NCBI RefSeq assembly: GCF_000282135.1
Contig: NZ_AKJW01000018.1
Location: 1 to 64,000 of the forward strand
Origin: Herbaspirillum sp. CF444
GTDB lineage: Bacteria > Pseudomonadota > Gammaproteobacteria > Burkholderiales > Burkholderiaceae_D
Length of the DNA stretch: 64,000 nucleotides
Direction: 5' to 3'
The notes under the pieces were generated by a model. It was not told the DNA's origin, did no database searches, and worked only from the letters and a program-made list of their open reading frames with translations. Within the stretch, counting starts at the first letter, position 1; every line of letters begins with the position of its first letter. The position numbers and the translations under genes were made by a program. Below, piece by piece: positions 37,206-46,515 of the stretch.

Positions 37206-40175
37206 CTAGAGGAAGTTGTCGATTTTGAAATTTTTCAACCAATGCTCAAAAATTTCGGCCAGCATCGGACGTGAAAACAGATAACCCTGGGCGACGTCGC
37301 AACCTTGTTGTTTGAGCAGGTCGTATTGCCGCTTGTCTTCCACGCCCTCGGCAACGACAGTCAGGTTGAGGCTTTCGCCGATGCGGATGACGGCGTTGGT
37401 GAGCGCCAGCACGGTCTCGTCGCGGTTCATGTCGCGCACGAAGCTCTGATCCAGTTTCAGTTCCGAGACCGGCAGGTTGCGCAGGTAGCCGAGACTGGAG
37501 TAGCCGGTGCCGAAATCGTCCATCGCCAGCTTGACGCCCTGGGCGTGGAGTTCATGGATGGTGCGCGTGGTGCTGGGGTTGGTGTCCATCATCACCGTCT
37601 CGGTGATTTCCAGCGTCAGGTCGGCGGGCGCAAGTTCGTAGCGTTGCAGCAAACCGGAGATGAATTGCGGCAGGTCGAGATCGTGGAAGTTGGTCGACGA
37701 CAAGTTGACCGAAACCGACGGCACCTTGATGTCGCGCTTGCGCCAGTCGTTCAGCTGGAAGCAGGCTTCTTCCAGCGCCCATTTGCCGAGTTCGCCGATG
37801 AGGCCGCATTCTTCCGCAATCGGAATGAAACGCGCCGGCGATACCTGGCCCAGTTGGTCGTGATGCCAGCGCGCCAGCGCCTCCACGCCATGCAGCAGAC
37901 CGGTGCAGACGTCGATCTGCGGCTGGTAGTGCAGCTCGAAATCGCCGCCGCGCAAGGCATCGCGCAACGCGCCTTCCAGCGCCAGCCGCTCCTGCGCCTG
38001 GGTGTTCATGTCGTCGCTGAAGAAGCTGAAACGGCCGCGATTCTTTTCCTTGGTCTGATACATCGCCATGTCGGCGCGGTGCAGCAGGATCTCGATGGTG
38101 TCGCCGTTGTCGGGGAACAGGGCGATGCCGATGCTGGCCAGCGGCGTCAGCGCCACGCCGGCGATATGGCAGGGTTGCGACAGATTGGCCTGGATGCGTT
38201 TGACGACATCGGTGACGCGATGCAAGTCGCATTGCGACAGTACGATGACGAACTCGTCGCCCGACAGGCGACCGACGATGTCCGATTTGCGCGCCTCGAT
38301 TTGCAGGCGCGCCGCCACCGTGCGCAGCAATTCATCGCCGGCCTGGTGGCCGAGCGAATCGTTGATCTGCTTGAAGCGGTCCAGGTCGATGAACAGCACT
38401 GCCAGCGGCACCCGCGTGCGTGCGGCGTTGGCGATGGCCTGGTTGGCCTTGACCATGAGCAGGCTGCGATTGGGCAGGCCGGTCAGCGAATCGTAGAATG
38501 CCAGTTGATGGATGCGCGACCGCGTTTCTTCGCGCTCCAGCGCCAGTGCGCACAGGTGCAGGCTGACGTCGACCAGACGGTGATGGAAGGCGTCGGCGTG
38601 GCGCTTGCCGTGATAATAGAAGGCCAGCGTGCCGATGACGCGGCCGTCGGCCGATTTGATCGGCGTCGACCAGCAAGACTCCAGTCCCATCGGCAGCACC
38701 AGATGTCTGTAGTCTTCCCACAGCGGGTCGTTGGCGATGTCGACGACTTCCACCGGTTCGGCGCGAAACGCCGCGGTGCCGCAAGAGCCGACTTTGGGGC
38801 CGATCGGGACGCCTTCGATGGCCTGGTTGTAGGCTTCGGGCAACTGCGGACCGGCGACCGGATGCAGCAGGCCCTGATCGTCCACGCGCAGCACCGAAGC
38901 GACGACGTCGGGCGAGATATGTTCCAGTTCCAGGCACACCATGGTCAATACTTCCTGCAGGCTGGCTTCGCGCACCATGGCGTTGAGCGCCTTGTATTGC
39001 AGCACTTCGTGCATCTTGGTGTTGGTGATGTCGGTCAGGATGCAGACGGCATTGATCAGCTTGCCGTCGCCGTCGAGAATCGGATTGACCACGGTCGATA
39101 CCCACAAAGGGTGTCCTTGCTTGTCGACCATCATTTCTTCGCCGTGAAAGCTGTTGCCTTGCGCAATGACGTCGTAGCAGTCGTCGATCAGCTTGAGGAT
39201 CGCGGTCTGTCCTTCGAACAACTCGCGCGGTCGTTTGCCGATGACTTCGTCGGCGGCAAAGCCGAGCATGCGGCTGAAGCCGGTATTGTGAAAGACGATG
39301 TGGTTGGCATCGTTGGTGATGAAAACGGCGTTGTCGGTTTCATTGATGCCCAGCGACAGCAGGTGCTGGTATTCGCGGTCGCGCTGTTCGCGCACCATGC
39401 GGTAAGACACGTCGGAGCCGATGCTGATGATCTTGATCGGTTGGCCGTCGACGTCCAGCACCGGCGTGTAGGTCGCTTCCCACCAGATCGGACGGCCGTC
39501 GCGGGCAATCCGTTTGAAGCGGCCGGAGAAAAAGCGCCCCTGATTGACGTCGCGCCAGAAGTTTTCGTATTCCTGGCTGGCGACATACTCCGGTTCGCAC
39601 AGGAAGCCATGGTGCTTGCCGACAATCTCTTCGGGCAGGTAGCCCATGGTCTTGAGATAGTTGCTGTTGGCGCCCACGATGATGCCGTCGGCGGAAAACT
39701 CGATCACGCCGAGCGAGCGGTTGAGCGCGCGCAGGACGCTGTGTTTTTCTTGCGAGTCGTCGACATGCGCGGTGATGTCGGCGGCGATGGAGACGACGTG
39801 CTGCAATTTTCCCTGGGCGTCGAAGACGGGGTTGCAGGTGGCCTCCAGCCACAGGCGAGAACCGTCGCTGCGCATGCGTTGCAGGGTGCCCGACACCACT
39901 TCGCCGGCATGCAGGCGGCGCCAGAATTCGGCATATTCGGGGGATTTCGCATACTCGGGATTGCACAGCATGCGGTGATGGCGGCCGACGATGTCGTTCT
40001 TGCGATACGCCATCAGCGTCAGGAAGTTGTCGTTGGCGCTCAGAATGGTGCCGTCGGGCGCCAATTCCAGAATCGCCATGGAACGGGAGAATGCCGCCAG
40101 CAGCGCTTCCTTCTCCTCCAGGGAGGCGCGGCATTGTTGGAGTTCGTGGCCGATGTGCTCGCCATCCATCATCAT
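37206..40175 (-). CDS. Multi-PAS/GAF diguanylate cyclase-phosphodiesterase
   Basis: Soluble 989-residue c-di-GMP protein without evident membrane segments. The order is PAS (about 27-140), PAS (150-260), PAS (275-390), GAF (400-545), GGDEF (555-715) and EAL (730-985). The first two PAS units share the pattern VGxHHxxLCxPEY seen in BdlA/Aer-like PAS domains. The cyclase motif reads SGDEF, while the EAL domain keeps EAL (HGVEALARW), the EITET, DDFGTGYSS and VAEGVE motifs, so phosphodiesterase activity is likely and cyclase activity possible. AGGGA precedes the first of three ATG codons. Domain order resembles E. coli DosP, but haem binding cannot be concluded. Confidence 0.92.
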   Translation of the reverse strand: MMMDGEHIGHELQQCRASLEEKEALLAAFSRSMAILELAPDGTILSANDNFLTLMAYRKNDIVGRHHRMLCNPEYAKSPEYAEFWRRLHAGEVVSGTLQRMRSDGSRLWLEATCNPVFDAQGKLQHVVSIAADITAHVDDSQEKHSVLRALNRSLGVIEFSADGIIVGANSNYLKTMGYLPEEIVGKHHGFLCEPEYVASQEYENFWRDVNQGRFFSGRFKRIARDGRPIWWEATYTPVLDVDGQPIKIISIGSDVSYRMVREQRDREYQHLLSLGINETDNAVFITNDANHIVFHNTGFSRMLGFAADEVIGKRPRELFEGQTAILKLIDDCYDVIAQGNSFHGEEMMVDKQGHPLWVSTVVNPILDGDGKLINAVCILTDITNTKMHEVLQYKALNAMVREASLQEVLTMVCLELEHISPDVVASVLRVDDQGLLHPVAGPQLPEAYNQAIEGVPIGPKVGSCGTAAFRAEPVEVVDIANDPLWEDYRHLVLPMGLESCWSTPIKSADGRVIGTLAFYYHGKRHADAFHHRLVDVSLHLCALALEREETRSRIHQLAFYDSLTGLPNRSLLMVKANQAIANAARTRVPLAVLFIDLDRFKQINDSLGHQAGDELLRTVAARLQIEARKSDIVGRLSGDEFVIVLSQCDLHRVTDVVKRIQANLSQPCHIAGVALTPLASIGIALFPDNGDTIEILLHRADMAMYQTKEKNRGRFSFFSDDMNTQAQERLALEGALRDALRGGDFELHYQPQIDVCTGLLHGVEALARWHHDQLGQVSPARFIPIAEECGLIGELGKWALEEACFQLNDWRKRDIKVPSVSVNLSSTNFHDLDLPQFISGLLQRYELAPADLTLEITETVMMDTNPSTTRTIHELHAQGVKLAMDDFGTGYSSLGYLRNLPVSELKLDQSFVRDMNRDETVLALTNAVIRIGESLNLTVVAEGVEDKRQYDLLKQQGCDVAQGYLFSRPMLAEIFEHWLKNFKIDNFL

Positions 40176-40324
40176 GGATTGTTCCCTTGCCTGTTCTCTT
40201 CGTTGCGTGACTACATCGGTACGCGCAATTTCCCTGCTCGGTAACGATCATATGCCGCTTTTAATTCTTGTGGGCTCCCGGTGCGACCACGTTACGACAG
40301 TTAACGGCAATTTTTTTCTTTGCT

Positions 40325-40462
40325 TCAGAATTGTTCCCACAGATCTTCGCTGCCCGCCTTGGGAACGGCGATGGTTTTCGCGGAGGCGGCAGACCGTTCC
40401 GCTTTCTTTGCGGCAAAGCCGACATTCGGGCGGACGCCGATTTTCAGGCTGGTGATGCGCAT
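40325..40462 (-). CDS. Mini-MCP: chemoreceptor N-terminus fused directly to CheR/CheB-docking tail
   Basis: A 45-codon frame with a strong Shine-Dalgarno (AGGAG, 7 bases before the ATG). The protein begins MRITSLKIGVRPNVGF, matching the start of the MCP at 11888 ([16 protein letters not shown]). It then passes through an Ala/Lys/Pro-rich stretch like the flexible tails of the local MCPs and ends GSEDLWEQF, with the xWxxF docking pentapeptide at the very C-terminus. TM1, sensor, HAMP and signalling domains are all missing. It may be the product of an in-frame internal deletion, or a small protein that engages CheR or CheB without signalling. It lies between the large c-di-GMP gene and dedA. 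Confidence 0.75.
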   Translation of the reverse strand: MRITSLKIGVRPNVGFAAKKAERSAASAKTIAVPKAGSEDLWEQF

Positions 40463-40774
40463 TCGAAGCTCCTTTTTTTATTGATATGTGCCGGTTGTTT
40501 TTGCCGGGCGTGTACGGCGGACATATCAAATGTTATCGGAACGAACATTGTTGTTCTTGAGTACTATAAGGCAAATAAGTTTCGCCGTATTTTTTTACTT
40601 GAAACGCGCTGTCTTTTCCGTCATGCCGCTTCGTTTGCAGCTGTTTTTGCGCTGACGGCAAGGCGCAAGGATGAGTAGTGTATGATTCCGGCGCAGCATA
40701 AAAGCGTAACGAAGCGTAATAAATAGTCGGTAACAGAGGCTTTCCGCGTTGGCCGCGATCAATGAAATGAGTGT
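40463..40774. other. Intergenic region between the mini-MCP gene and dedA
   Basis: About 312 bases, notably AT-rich. The left part holds the leader and candidate sigma-28-like promoter of the mini-MCP gene on the minus strand. The right part must contain the dedA promoter, but no convincing -35/-10 pair was picked out. No other gene or RNA structure was recognised. Confidence 0.5.
40533..40560 (-). promoter_or_regulatory. Candidate sigma-28 (FliA) promoter of the mini-MCP gene
   Basis: On the minus strand TCAA is followed 16 bases later by TCCGATAA, one mismatch from the GCCGATAA consensus -10. The -10 ends about 70 bases before the start codon. Spacing is one base longer than the common value of 15. 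Confidence 0.4.
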
Positions 40775-41422
40775 ATGGATTACTTGCAGTTACTGGATGT
40801 GCTGTTGCATGTCGACAAGTCCCTCGGCATCCTGATAGAGCAATACGGCACGATGATTTATGTGGTGCTGTTCCTGATTATCTTTTGCGAAACCGGCCTG
40901 GTCGTTCTGCCGTTTCTGCCAGGCGATTCCCTGTTGTTCATTGCCGGCACCTTTTGCGCCACCGGCGCGATGAACATCTGGCTGCTGATGTTCCTGCTGG
41001 TGGTCGCGGCCGTCACCGGCAATACGCTTAATTATTGGATCGGCAGCGCGATCGGACACCGCGTCTTCACGCACAATTATCGCTGGCTCAATCCGGAAGC
41101 GCTGGCCAAAACCCATTCCTTCTACGAAAAGCACGGCGGCAAAACCATCATCCTGGCGCGCTTCACGCCCATCGTCCGCACCTTCGCACCGTTCATTGCC
41201 GGCGTGTCGGAAATGACCTTCATCAAATTCCAGTTCTTCAACATCGTCGGCGCCTTGCTCTGGGTGGTCGGGCTCGTGCTGTTCGGCTACCTGTTCGGCA
41301 ATTTGCCGTGGGTGCGCCAGAATCTCAACACGCTGGTGCTGATCGGCATCGCCGCCGCCATCCTGCCGATCGTGCTGGGCGGCTTGTGGCAGTTCTATCG
41401 CAAATTCGGCAGACGCAAATAA
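40775..41422 (+). CDS. DedA-family membrane protein
   Basis: A 215-residue inner-membrane protein with about four to six hydrophobic segments and the DedA signature region: LPFLPGDSLLFIAG near the N-terminus, then GKTIILARFTPIVRTFAPFIAG with the conserved Arg residues. DedA proteins are undecaprenyl-phosphate or lipid flippase-type transporters needed for envelope integrity; the sequence does not tell which E. coli paralogue it corresponds to. A short exact duplication covers its stop codon. Confidence 0.92.
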   Translation: MDYLQLLDVLLHVDKSLGILIEQYGTMIYVVLFLIIFCETGLVVLPFLPGDSLLFIAGTFCATGAMNIWLLMFLLVVAAVTGNTLNYWIGSAIGHRVFTHNYRWLNPEALAKTHSFYEKHGGKTIILARFTPIVRTFAPFIAGVSEMTFIKFQFFNIVGALLWVVGLVLFGYLFGNLPWVRQNLNTLVLIGIAAAILPIVLGGLWQFYRKFGRRK

Positions 41423-41446
41423 GCCTGCCGCTATAAGCCTGCCGCT
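41419..41446 (+). repeat. Exact tandem duplication of 14 bp at the dedA stop codon
   Basis: ATAAGCCTGCCGCT occurs twice in direct succession (41419-41432 and 41433-41446). The first copy contains the TAA stop of dedA. It is likely a recent slippage product and leaves the protein intact. Confidence 0.8.
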
Positions 41447-41467
41447 GCGGGGCGTCATCCCGGTCGC

Positions 41468-43174
41468 TTAGAATTCCTGCCAGTGTGCGTCGCCGCCGCC
41501 GGGGGTATTCGTCTTGTTTCCCTCCAGTTTTCTGGCCGGCGTCATGCCGACCGTCGACGGCCGCGGCGTGATGTCGCGTGTCGGACGCACCGATGTCGTC
41601 ATGGCTGGGGGCTCGCCGATCAGCTGGCGTTCGTCCAGCTTGAAGACGCCGACCACCTGCGCCAGATGGCTGGCCTGATCCTGTAATGACTGCGCCGCTG
41701 CGGCTGCCTGTTCGACCAGCGCGGCGTTCTGCTGCGTGGTCTCGTCCATCTGGGTGATGGCGAGGTTGATCTGTTCGATGCCGTCGCTTTGTTCCTGCCC
41801 GGCCGAGGTGATCTCGCCGACGATATCGGTGACGCGGCGCACGCTGGAGACGACTTCTTCCATCGTATTGCCGGCTTGCTCGACCAGCTTGCTGCCGTTG
41901 CCGACTTTTTCCACGGAGTCGTTGATCAGGGCTTTGATTTCCTTGGCGGCGGAAGCGCTGCGTTGCGCCAGGTTGCGCACTTCCGATGCCACCACGGCAA
42001 AGCCGCGGCCCTGTTCGCCGGCGCGGGCGGCTTCCACCGCCGCGTTCAGCGCGAGGATATTGGTCTGGAAGGCGATGCCGTCAATCACGCTGATGATGTC
42101 GACGATCTTCTTCGACGATTCATTGATCGATTCCATCGTGTGGACGACCTTGCCGACCACGCTGCCGCCCTGCATCGCCACTTCCGAGGCGGACACCGCC
42201 AACTGGTTGGCCTGGCGCGCGTTGTCGGCGTTCTGCTTCACGGTCGAGGTGAGTTGTTCCATGGCGGAAGCGGTTTCTTCCAGTGAACCGGCTTGTTGCT
42301 CGGTGCGCGAAGACAAGTCGAGATTGCCGCTGGCGATTTCGGTCGTCGCCGTGGCGATGGTGTCGGTGCCGCGCCGTACCTGGCGCACGATGCCTTGCAG
42401 GTTGTCGTTCATGGTCTTGAGCGCGCCCAGCAATTGCGCCGTCTCATCCTTGCCGCTGGTGTCGATGTCCGACGTGAGGTCGCCGGCGGCGACGGTTTTG
42501 GCGACCGCCACGGCGCGGTTGAGCGGCCTGGTGATGCTGCGCGTAATGGCGAAGGCGATGCAGCCGGACATCGCCAGGCCGATCGCGGCCAGTGCAATCA
42601 GCATGTTGCTGGCGTGCTGGTAATTGCGATCAACCTCTTCGCCTGAGGCCTGCATCATTTCATGTTGCTGTTTGATTAATTGTTCGACGGCGCCCATGTA
42701 GGCGCTCTGCACCGGGCGCACATCGGTGATGAGCAGATCGATCGCACCTTCTTTGGTGCCTTCGGCGACCAGCTTGAGCACTTGGTCGCGTTTTGCCAGA
42801 TAGTTCTTTTGCGCCACCAGCAGATTGGCCAGCAACGTGCGGCTCTGGTCATCGGTCAGGCGTTTGTCGAGTTCGGCCAACTGAGCCTGGATGGCTTTCT
42901 CGGCGCCGACGATGCGGTCGCTTTCGCTTTTGATCTGCTGGGCATCTTTCAGCAGCAGGATGTTGCGCACCGAACGCGCGACCAGATTGATCTGGTCGAT
43001 GATGTCGCCGGCGATGACCGTCTTGGGATATTTGTCATGGATGACGTCGTCCATCTGGCGGTTGAGCTGCGAGAGCCGGTTGATCCCGACGACGGCCATG
43101 GCGACCATCAGCAGCGTGAGCAGACCGAATCCGAGCCAGAGGCGGCTGCTGATCGTAATGTTGGCAATCTTCAC
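41468..43174 (-). CDS. Methyl-accepting chemotaxis protein with 4-helix-bundle sensor
   Basis: Chemoreceptor of about 568 residues with the same plan as the MCP at 11888: short cytosolic start, TM1 (about 10-30), 4HB periplasmic sensor, TM2 (about 190-210), HAMP, signalling hairpin with [20 protein letters not shown], and a tail ending HWQEF, an xWxxF docking sequence. The GTG at 43174 is chosen because GGGGAG stands eight bases upstream; the frame extends eight codons further but without such a site. The sensor is most similar to that of the 11.9-kb MCP (both have DKYPKTV after TM1), suggesting duplication. Confidence 0.93.
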   Translation of the reverse strand: MKIANITISSRLWLGFGLLTLLMVAMAVVGINRLSQLNRQMDDVIHDKYPKTVIAGDIIDQINLVARSVRNILLLKDAQQIKSESDRIVGAEKAIQAQLAELDKRLTDDQSRTLLANLLVAQKNYLAKRDQVLKLVAEGTKEGAIDLLITDVRPVQSAYMGAVEQLIKQQHEMMQASGEEVDRNYQHASNMLIALAAIGLAMSGCIAFAITRSITRPLNRAVAVAKTVAAGDLTSDIDTSGKDETAQLLGALKTMNDNLQGIVRQVRRGTDTIATATTEIASGNLDLSSRTEQQAGSLEETASAMEQLTSTVKQNADNARQANQLAVSASEVAMQGGSVVGKVVHTMESINESSKKIVDIISVIDGIAFQTNILALNAAVEAARAGEQGRGFAVVASEVRNLAQRSASAAKEIKALINDSVEKVGNGSKLVEQAGNTMEEVVSSVRRVTDIVGEITSAGQEQSDGIEQINLAITQMDETTQQNAALVEQAAAAAQSLQDQASHLAQVVGVFKLDERQLIGEPPAMTTSVRPTRDITPRPSTVGMTPARKLEGNKTNTPGGGDAHWQEF

Positions 43175-43593
43175 GTGTTTCTCCCCTCTGTAAAACATGC
43201 AATGACAATGTTGCTGTTTGAAAAGAATCGGGTAGTACGACCTGCGACGTGATGAAAAATTTGAGTAAAGAATTTGAGCAAAGACTGCCGCTGCGAGCGC
43301 CGGGCTGCTCTTCCATCATTGTTCATGGATGAGCAAGAAGCAAATTAAATAGCGCGCGCGGCTTGAACGCGACGTCAGTGAGGCCTCGGGATTATCATAC
43401 GATCACCGGCCGGGTTCGCCATGCGGGGAAATGACGTGCTTATGCCGATCTGTTTGCAATAAGTACGCTCAATCGTTTCAAATCGATTACGTGAAAGAAA
43501 TATGCAAGACCGGGGGAGGGGGAGAAAAACTCCCGATGCGAGGACATCGGGAGCATGACGGAATCAAGGGCAGCAGCGGCCGCGGTCTGGAAA
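43175..43593. other. Intergenic region between the third MCP and amiC
   Basis: About 419 bases. It contains the MCP ribosome-binding site and leader on the left, including a repeated CTCAAATT(C/T)TT on the minus strand upstream of the MCP, and the amiC terminator on the right (43525-43553). No gene was recognised in the rest. Confidence 0.55.
43525..43553 (-). terminator. Intrinsic terminator of amiC
   Basis: A perfect 9-bp stem CTCCCGATG/CATCGGGAG with a 6-nt loop, followed on the minus strand by TTTTT, about 40 bases after the amiC stop. Confidence 0.85.
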
Positions 43594-44937
43594 TCAGGTC
43601 AGTTTGTTCTTGGCCAGCGGCGGATTCTTGGAGAAGTACTTCTTGATGCCGGTCATGATGGCGTCGGCCATGTCATCCTGATAACTGTTGTCGGTAAGCT
43701 TGGCTTCTTCTTCCGGATTGGAGATGAAAGCGGTCTCGATCAGGATGCTCGGGATGTCCGGCGCTTTCAGCACGGCGAAGCCGGCTTGTTCCACCGCGCC
43801 CTTGTGCAGCTTGTTGATGCCGCCGATTTCCCTGAGCACGGCGTTGCCGATGCGCAGGCTGTCGTTGATCTGGGCGGTGGTCGACAAGTCCAGCAAGACG
43901 CTCGCCAATTGCTTGTCGTGGGTCTTGATGTTGACGCCGCCGATCATGTCCGCAGCGTTTTCCTTGTTGGCGAGCCAGCGCGCAGCGGTCGAGCTGGCGC
44001 CTTTTTCGGATAGGGCGAACACCGACGAGCCGCGCGCGGTCGGTTGCACGAAGGCGTCGGCGTGGATCGAGATGAACAGGTCGGCCTGCACCTTGCGCGC
44101 CTTTTGCACGCGCATGCCCAGCGGCACGAAGAAGTCGGCGTCGCGGGTGAGCATGACGCGCATGTTGGGCTGTTCTTCGATTTTTTTCTTGAGGCGCTTG
44201 GCGATCGACAGCACCACGTCTTTTTCGCGATTGCCGCGGCTGCCGATGGCGCCCGGGTCCTCGCCGCCATGGCCGGGGTCCAGCGCGATGGTGATCATGC
44301 GCGTCAGTTGCAGCTTGGTGTCGTCCTGCGGCCTGGCCTTGGTGACCTGCGGGTCGTCGTCCTGCGCCGGCGCCGCAGATTTCGTATCGGGTTTGGCATC
44401 GGCCAGCGGCGGTTTGATCTCGGTCTGCTGATCCTTGGGCCAGTTGCCTTTCTGGATCAGCGCGGCGATCGGATCGGGCGGGTTGGCCGGATACAGGTCG
44501 ATGACGAAGCGGTATTTGTATTCGCCGACCGGTTCCAGCGTAAACACCTGCGGCTTGATTTCATCCTTGAGATCGAACACCAGGCGCACCACGCTGGGGC
44601 GGTTCTGGCCGACGCGGACTTGCTTGATGTAGGGATCGTTGGGCTGGATCTTGGCGACCAGGTCCTTGAGCGTCGAATTCAGGTCGATGCCCTCGATGTC
44701 GACCACCAGGCGTTCCGGATTCTTGACGATGAAATGGGTGACTTTGAGGTCGCTGTCGTTCTCCAGCGTGACGCGGGTATAGTCGTCGGACGGCCATACG
44801 CGCACCGCCAGAATTTGCGATGCCAGCGCCGGCATGGGAGTCAATACGGAGACGAGGAGCGTGCCGCCTGCCTTCAGGATGGTGCGGCGAGTCTTGGACT
44901 TCAGAGATTTGGTGCGAATTTCAGTCGAGCGAGGCAT
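43594..44937 (-). CDS. amiC: N-acetylmuramoyl-L-alanine amidase AmiC
   Basis: Periplasmic septal amidase that cleaves the peptide from MurNAc during daughter-cell separation. The signal peptide carries a twin-arginine motif TRRTILK (16-22). An AMIN domain (about 42-150) for septal targeting is followed by a charged linker and the Amidase_3 domain with zinc ligands His223 (DPGHGGEDPGA), Glu238 and His292 (SIHADAF), and catalytic Glu401 (IETAFIS). 447 residues. Its start overlaps the end of tsaE by 37 bp, the usual tsaE-amiC coupling. Confidence 0.94.
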   Translation of the reverse strand: MPRSTEIRTKSLKSKTRRTILKAGGTLLVSVLTPMPALASQILAVRVWPSDDYTRVTLENDSDLKVTHFIVKNPERLVVDIEGIDLNSTLKDLVAKIQPNDPYIKQVRVGQNRPSVVRLVFDLKDEIKPQVFTLEPVGEYKYRFVIDLYPANPPDPIAALIQKGNWPKDQQTEIKPPLADAKPDTKSAAPAQDDDPQVTKARPQDDTKLQLTRMITIALDPGHGGEDPGAIGSRGNREKDVVLSIAKRLKKKIEEQPNMRVMLTRDADFFVPLGMRVQKARKVQADLFISIHADAFVQPTARGSSVFALSEKGASSTAARWLANKENAADMIGGVNIKTHDKQLASVLLDLSTTAQINDSLRIGNAVLREIGGINKLHKGAVEQAGFAVLKAPDIPSILIETAFISNPEEEAKLTDNSYQDDMADAIMTGIKKYFSKNPPLAKNKLT

Positions 44938-45395
44938 TGATGACCCTTGTCAGACAACGCCCGTAATTCTACATCACGTCCGTGTCCTGCAACCGTTAGC
45001 GAGATATGGATGTCGGGGGCGGGCAACACTGGTTCGCCTTTTTCCGGCCATTCGATGATGCAGATGCTGTTTTCGTTGAAATGTTCGCGAAAACCCGCTT
45101 CCAGGAACTCTTCCGGACTGGCCATGCGGTAGAGGTCGAAGTGGATAACGGTTACCATGCGGTCTGCGAGCTTGACCGCATAGGGCTCGGCCAGCGTGTA
45201 AGTCGGGCTTTTGACCCGGCCTTCATGGCCGGCGGCGTGCAGCAGCGCGCGTGTCAAGGCGGTCTTGCCGGCGCCGAGGTCGCCATGCAGGTAGATCGCC
45301 ATGCCCGGTTCCAGCACGTGCGCCAGCGCGGTGCCCAGCGCGGCGGTGCCGGCTTCGTCCTGCAAGTGCGTGTGGTGGATGTGATCGGGCGACAT
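44901..45395 (-). CDS. tsaE: tRNA threonylcarbamoyladenosine biosynthesis ATPase TsaE
   Basis: P-loop ATPase (164 residues) that supports TsaD/TsaB in t6A37 formation. Walker A GDLGAGKT is at 38-45; SPTYTL and the FDLYR segment are typical. The ATG at 45395 is used; the open frame extends upstream into the queG promoter region without conservation. It is divergent from queG with 37 bases between the starts. The partner tsaD is also in this window at 61.5 kb. Confidence 0.94.
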   Translation of the reverse strand: MSPDHIHHTHLQDEAGTAALGTALAHVLEPGMAIYLHGDLGAGKTALTRALLHAAGHEGRVKSPTYTLAEPYAVKLADRMVTVIHFDLYRMASPEEFLEAGFREHFNENSICIIEWPEKGEPVLPAPDIHISLTVAGHGRDVELRALSDKGHQCLARLKFAPNL

Positions 45396-45432
45396 AGAAG
45401 AGGGCTGTAAAAATTTTGTTTGAAATGAATCA

Positions 45433-46509
45433 ATGACCGACCTTGCAGCACTTGCCGACATCATCAAAGCCTGGGGGCGCGAACTCGGGTTCGCCGACCT
45501 GCGCATTGCCGACGTCGACCTGTCGCATCGGGAAGCCGGTTTTCAGGCGTGGCTCGACAAGGGCTACCACGGCGAGATGGATTATATGGCAAGCCACGGC
45601 ATGAAGCGCGCCCGCCCTGCGGAACTGGTGCCGGGCACGGTGCGCGTGATCACCGCGCGCATGCCCTACCTGCCGCGTGCGACGTCCCCCGACTGGCGTG
45701 AACGCGAGGAAGCGCGCGGCGCCGACGGCAGCGCCGCCGTGGTCTCGCTGTACGCCCGCGGCCGCGATTACCACAAGGTGTTGCGCGCTCGCCTGCAGCA
45801 ACTCGCCGGCCGCATCGAAAACGAAATCGGCTCCTTCGGCTATCGCGTCTTCACCGACTCGGCGCCCGTGATGGAAGTCGCGCTGGCGGAAAAATCCGGC
45901 CTCGGCTGGCGCGGCAAGCACACCTTGCTGCTCAACCGCGAAGCCGGCTCCATGTTCTTCCTCGGCGAACTGTTCACCGACCTGGCGCTGCCGGTCGACG
46001 AGCCGGTCACGCCGCATTGCGGCCAGTGCAGCAGCTGCATCGACGTCTGTCCGACCCAGGCCATCGTCGCGCCTTACGAACTCGATGCGCGCCGCTGCAT
46101 TTCCTATCTCACCATCGAGCTCAAGGGCAGCATCCCGGTCGAACTGCGCAGCCTGATCGGCAACCGCGTCTACGGCTGCGACGATTGCCAGCTGTATTGC
46201 CCGTGGAACAAGTTCGCCCAGACCTCGACCCTGCCCGATTTCGATGCCCGCCACGGCCTCGGCAGCGCTTCGCTGATCGCGTTGCTGAACTGGAGCGAAG
46301 ACGACTTCAATCGCAACACCGAAGGCAGCGCGATTCGCCGCATCGGGCACGAGCGCTGGCTGCGCAACATGGCGGTCGGCCTCGGCAACGCCGCCGGCAC
46401 GCACAAGGGCGACCCGCAGATCGTTGCGGCCTTGCAGGCGCGCCTCGCGCATCCCTCCGAACTGGTGCGCGAACATGTCGAATGGGCGCTGGAGCGACAT
46501 TCCTTGTAA
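45433..46509 (+). CDS. queG: Epoxyqueuosine reductase
   Basis: Cobalamin-dependent iron-sulfur enzyme for the last step of queuosine synthesis at the wobble position of GUN tRNAs. An N-terminal DUF1730-like catalytic domain is followed by a two-cluster ferredoxin region: CGQCSSCIDVCP (about residues 196-207) and CDDCQLYCPW. A C-terminal HEAT-like repeat region ends the 358 residues. It is divergent from tsaE; the acylase gene follows 38 bp downstream. Confidence 0.95.
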   Translation: MTDLAALADIIKAWGRELGFADLRIADVDLSHREAGFQAWLDKGYHGEMDYMASHGMKRARPAELVPGTVRVITARMPYLPRATSPDWREREEARGADGSAAVVSLYARGRDYHKVLRARLQQLAGRIENEIGSFGYRVFTDSAPVMEVALAEKSGLGWRGKHTLLLNREAGSMFFLGELFTDLALPVDEPVTPHCGQCSSCIDVCPTQAIVAPYELDARRCISYLTIELKGSIPVELRSLIGNRVYGCDDCQLYCPWNKFAQTSTLPDFDARHGLGSASLIALLNWSEDDFNRNTEGSAIRRIGHERWLRNMAVGLGNAAGTHKGDPQIVAALQARLAHPSELVREHVEWALERHSL

Positions 46510-46515
46510 AGTGTC

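Noticed and set aside
37305-40244. Plus-strand open frame of 979 codons antisense to the PAS-GAF-GGDEF-EAL gene
   Set aside because: Composition follows the antisense of the real gene (rich in His, Gln, Val, Asp) and no family is recognisable.
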